From assembly GCA_003833135.1 (NCBI GenBank), contig QZLH01000738.1, positions 20,172 to 64,128 on the forward strand: a stretch of 43,957 nt of DNA. Reading direction: 5' to 3'. Origin of the DNA: Oehlia diaphana. Lineage: Eukaryota; Glomeromycota; Glomeromycetes; Glomerales; Glomeraceae. The notes beneath the pieces were generated by a model that worked only from the letters and a program-made list of their open reading frames with translations, made no database searches and was not told the DNA's origin. Shown here in pieces: positions 42,654 through 43,957 of the stretch; position 1 is the first letter of the stretch; each line of letters opens with the position of its first letter. The position numbers were made by a program, and so were the translations under genes.

Positions 42654-43957
42654 ATGGAAGGGGTAGAATTTACCCAACCTTCAGGAAGTAGCACTTCAGC
42701 TGCTTCGTCGAGCTCTTCGATAGCTCAACATAATATACAAACGAATAGTAATAATAATGCAGGGCTTGATGCCTCTATGCATGCTCAAACTAACGAAAGT
42801 TATCCTGGTCAGAATACAACTTCTAAAGAACCGAAAAAAGATGACGGTTGGACTATTATCAAAAAGACTCAACGTTTTAGTATCTTCATTCCCCAAGACA
42901 GTCTCCCAGGCGAAAATATTATTGCCAAGAAAAATTTCGTATATAGGAAGATTTCGGATGTGCTCGGGCTTATCTCACTCGCACCAACTACTATTAAAGG
43001 TATCAAGGTGATTCGAGCAACATATGAAACGGAAGCACAAGCGGCTGAAGTTTGCGCCAAAAAAATTGCAGATAACAATGATGTAAGATTTACAAAAATA
43101 GAAGTGATCAACAATCAGCAACAAGACAATCCTAACGATTACGAAATTAAGATTTGGGATGTTCCGCTAGATGTGGATAAGCAGATGCTAGAAGTATATT
43201 TGAAAACTTTTGGATCAATCAAAGCCCTCAAGTTCAATGTTAAAAATTTATACTACGAAGTAGTTGTCCGATTTCATGGTAAACAAGTGGAAGAAAAATT
43301 TAAAGATTTGTGGTCATTGAGATTTTGCAAATATGCGTTTAGAATTTTTCCATCTAACCTAACTAAGGACGAAAGGAACTTACGATTTAAATACGAGTTG
43401 AAACTAGCCAATTTACCGGCAGGTACATATGCTGCAGATTTGAAAGATATTATGGTACAAATGAACGCAAAATCGTGTTTCGTACCTAAGAATAGATTTT
43501 CAAAGAATTATGAGAAAGAAAGGTTCGCGTTTGTTTTTTTCGATAACGAAAATGATCTAAATAATGCATTNTTCTTTCAACAACCGGGGATTAGTTTTTG
43601 TTAATTATGAAGCAGTTACGTGCCACGTTTGTGATTCCCCCTACCATCGAGTTAGAACATGCCCAGAAAATCAAAGGAAAAGAAACATGTCGTCCACTCA
43701 CGAGGTTTATCAACAGATTTATAGCAGATATGGAGTTAAAGCTCCCAAACCTAGTATGGGATTCAGGCCATTATTCCCTAGGAATGCATTACATCAATAC
43801 GACTCACATCAATACGACACCTCAGAAGGTATGTATAATTGGGACGAAGATACGGAACAACCAAAGCTGATACAAGGTCCATCAAGTTATGCTGAAGCTG
43901 CAAAGAAACCCAAGACAACACCTAATACTAGAGCGAACGTCTCACCAGTAAATCAAA
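42654..43957 (+). CDS. Retroelement ORF1-like nucleic-acid-binding protein, partial, with an N
   Basis: The frame opens with ATG at 42654, runs to an N at 43571 and hits a stop soon after (43602-43604). The downstream sequence continues the same protein in a frame shifted by one base: ignoring the N joins RFAFVFFDNEND to GLVFVNYEA and a CCHC zinc knuckle (CHVCDSPYHRVRTC, CX2CX4HX4C), then a basic Pro/Ser tail with SYAEAAKKP up to the window edge. Upstream, about residues 65-300 hold up to three RRM-like beta-alpha-beta units (for example YEIKIWDVPLDVDKQMLEVYL). RRM plus CCHC is the layout of non-LTR retrotransposon ORF1 or Gag-like proteins, which bind their RNA. No reverse transcriptase is within the window. 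The N is probably an assembly error, so the break should not be read as a true pseudogene. Confidence 0.6.

Noticed and set aside
1..43957. tRNA or rRNA genes
   Set aside because: Read-through for T-arm-like GGTTCGA words on both strands gave no site with a matching acceptor stem; a tRNAscan run would be decisive.

Overview
The window is nuclear DNA from an AT-rich fungus, most likely an arbuscular mycorrhizal fungus of the Rhizophagus/Glomeromycotina type. The reasons are short GT-AG introns in nearly every gene, very long A/T tracts between genes, fungal-type proteins (TRP-like channel with ML-like domain, vip1-type RRM protein, Atg38-like autophagy protein, Pep12-like syntaxin), a long F-box protein of the kind expanded in these fungi, and a retroelement-like RRM/CCHC protein. 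The organism is inferred from these traits, not from a database match.

Fifteen protein genes are supported; exon models were built by hand from reading frame, splice signals and family similarity. Left part: a 1332-residue GLI/ZIC-like C2H2 zinc-finger factor (+, 446-4681); a vip1-like RRM protein (-, 6101-7142); an Atg38/NRBF2-like MIT protein (-, 8891-11681); a KH-domain protein (-, 12338-14717); ribosomal protein eL27 (+, 15552-15971); a DEDDy 3'-5' exonuclease (-, 16507-18127). Middle: a Pep12-like Qa-SNARE (+, 18663-20026); an NDUFA11-like complex I subunit (-, 20619-21355); a HIRIP3-like histone chaperone (+, 21722-23908); an AP-1/AP-2 beta-adaptin (+, 24439-27703); a long-chain acyl-CoA synthetase ending in a PTS1-like tripeptide (+, 28460-31560). 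Right: a TRP-like membrane protein carrying a His/Asp-rich minisatellite (+, 33633-36544); an F-box protein (-, 37451-39352); a four-span membrane protein (+, 40155-41089); and a retroelement ORF1-like protein running off the right edge (+, 42654-43957), interrupted by an N at 43571 that looks like an assembly error.

The genes are mostly unrelated housekeeping and membrane-traffic functions, not an operon or cluster. Beta-adaptin and the Pep12-like syntaxin both act in Golgi/endosome traffic, and the Atg38-like protein in the autophagy PI3-kinase complex. Several pairs are divergent and share short promoter regions (14718-15551, 18128-18662, 21356-21721).

The most unusual non-genic structure is a 316-bp cluster of palindromes and inverted repeats at 36738-37053, between the TRP-like and F-box genes. 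Two further MITE-like elements are seen at 11887-12042 and 33151-33354. No tRNA, rRNA or CRISPR array was recognised.
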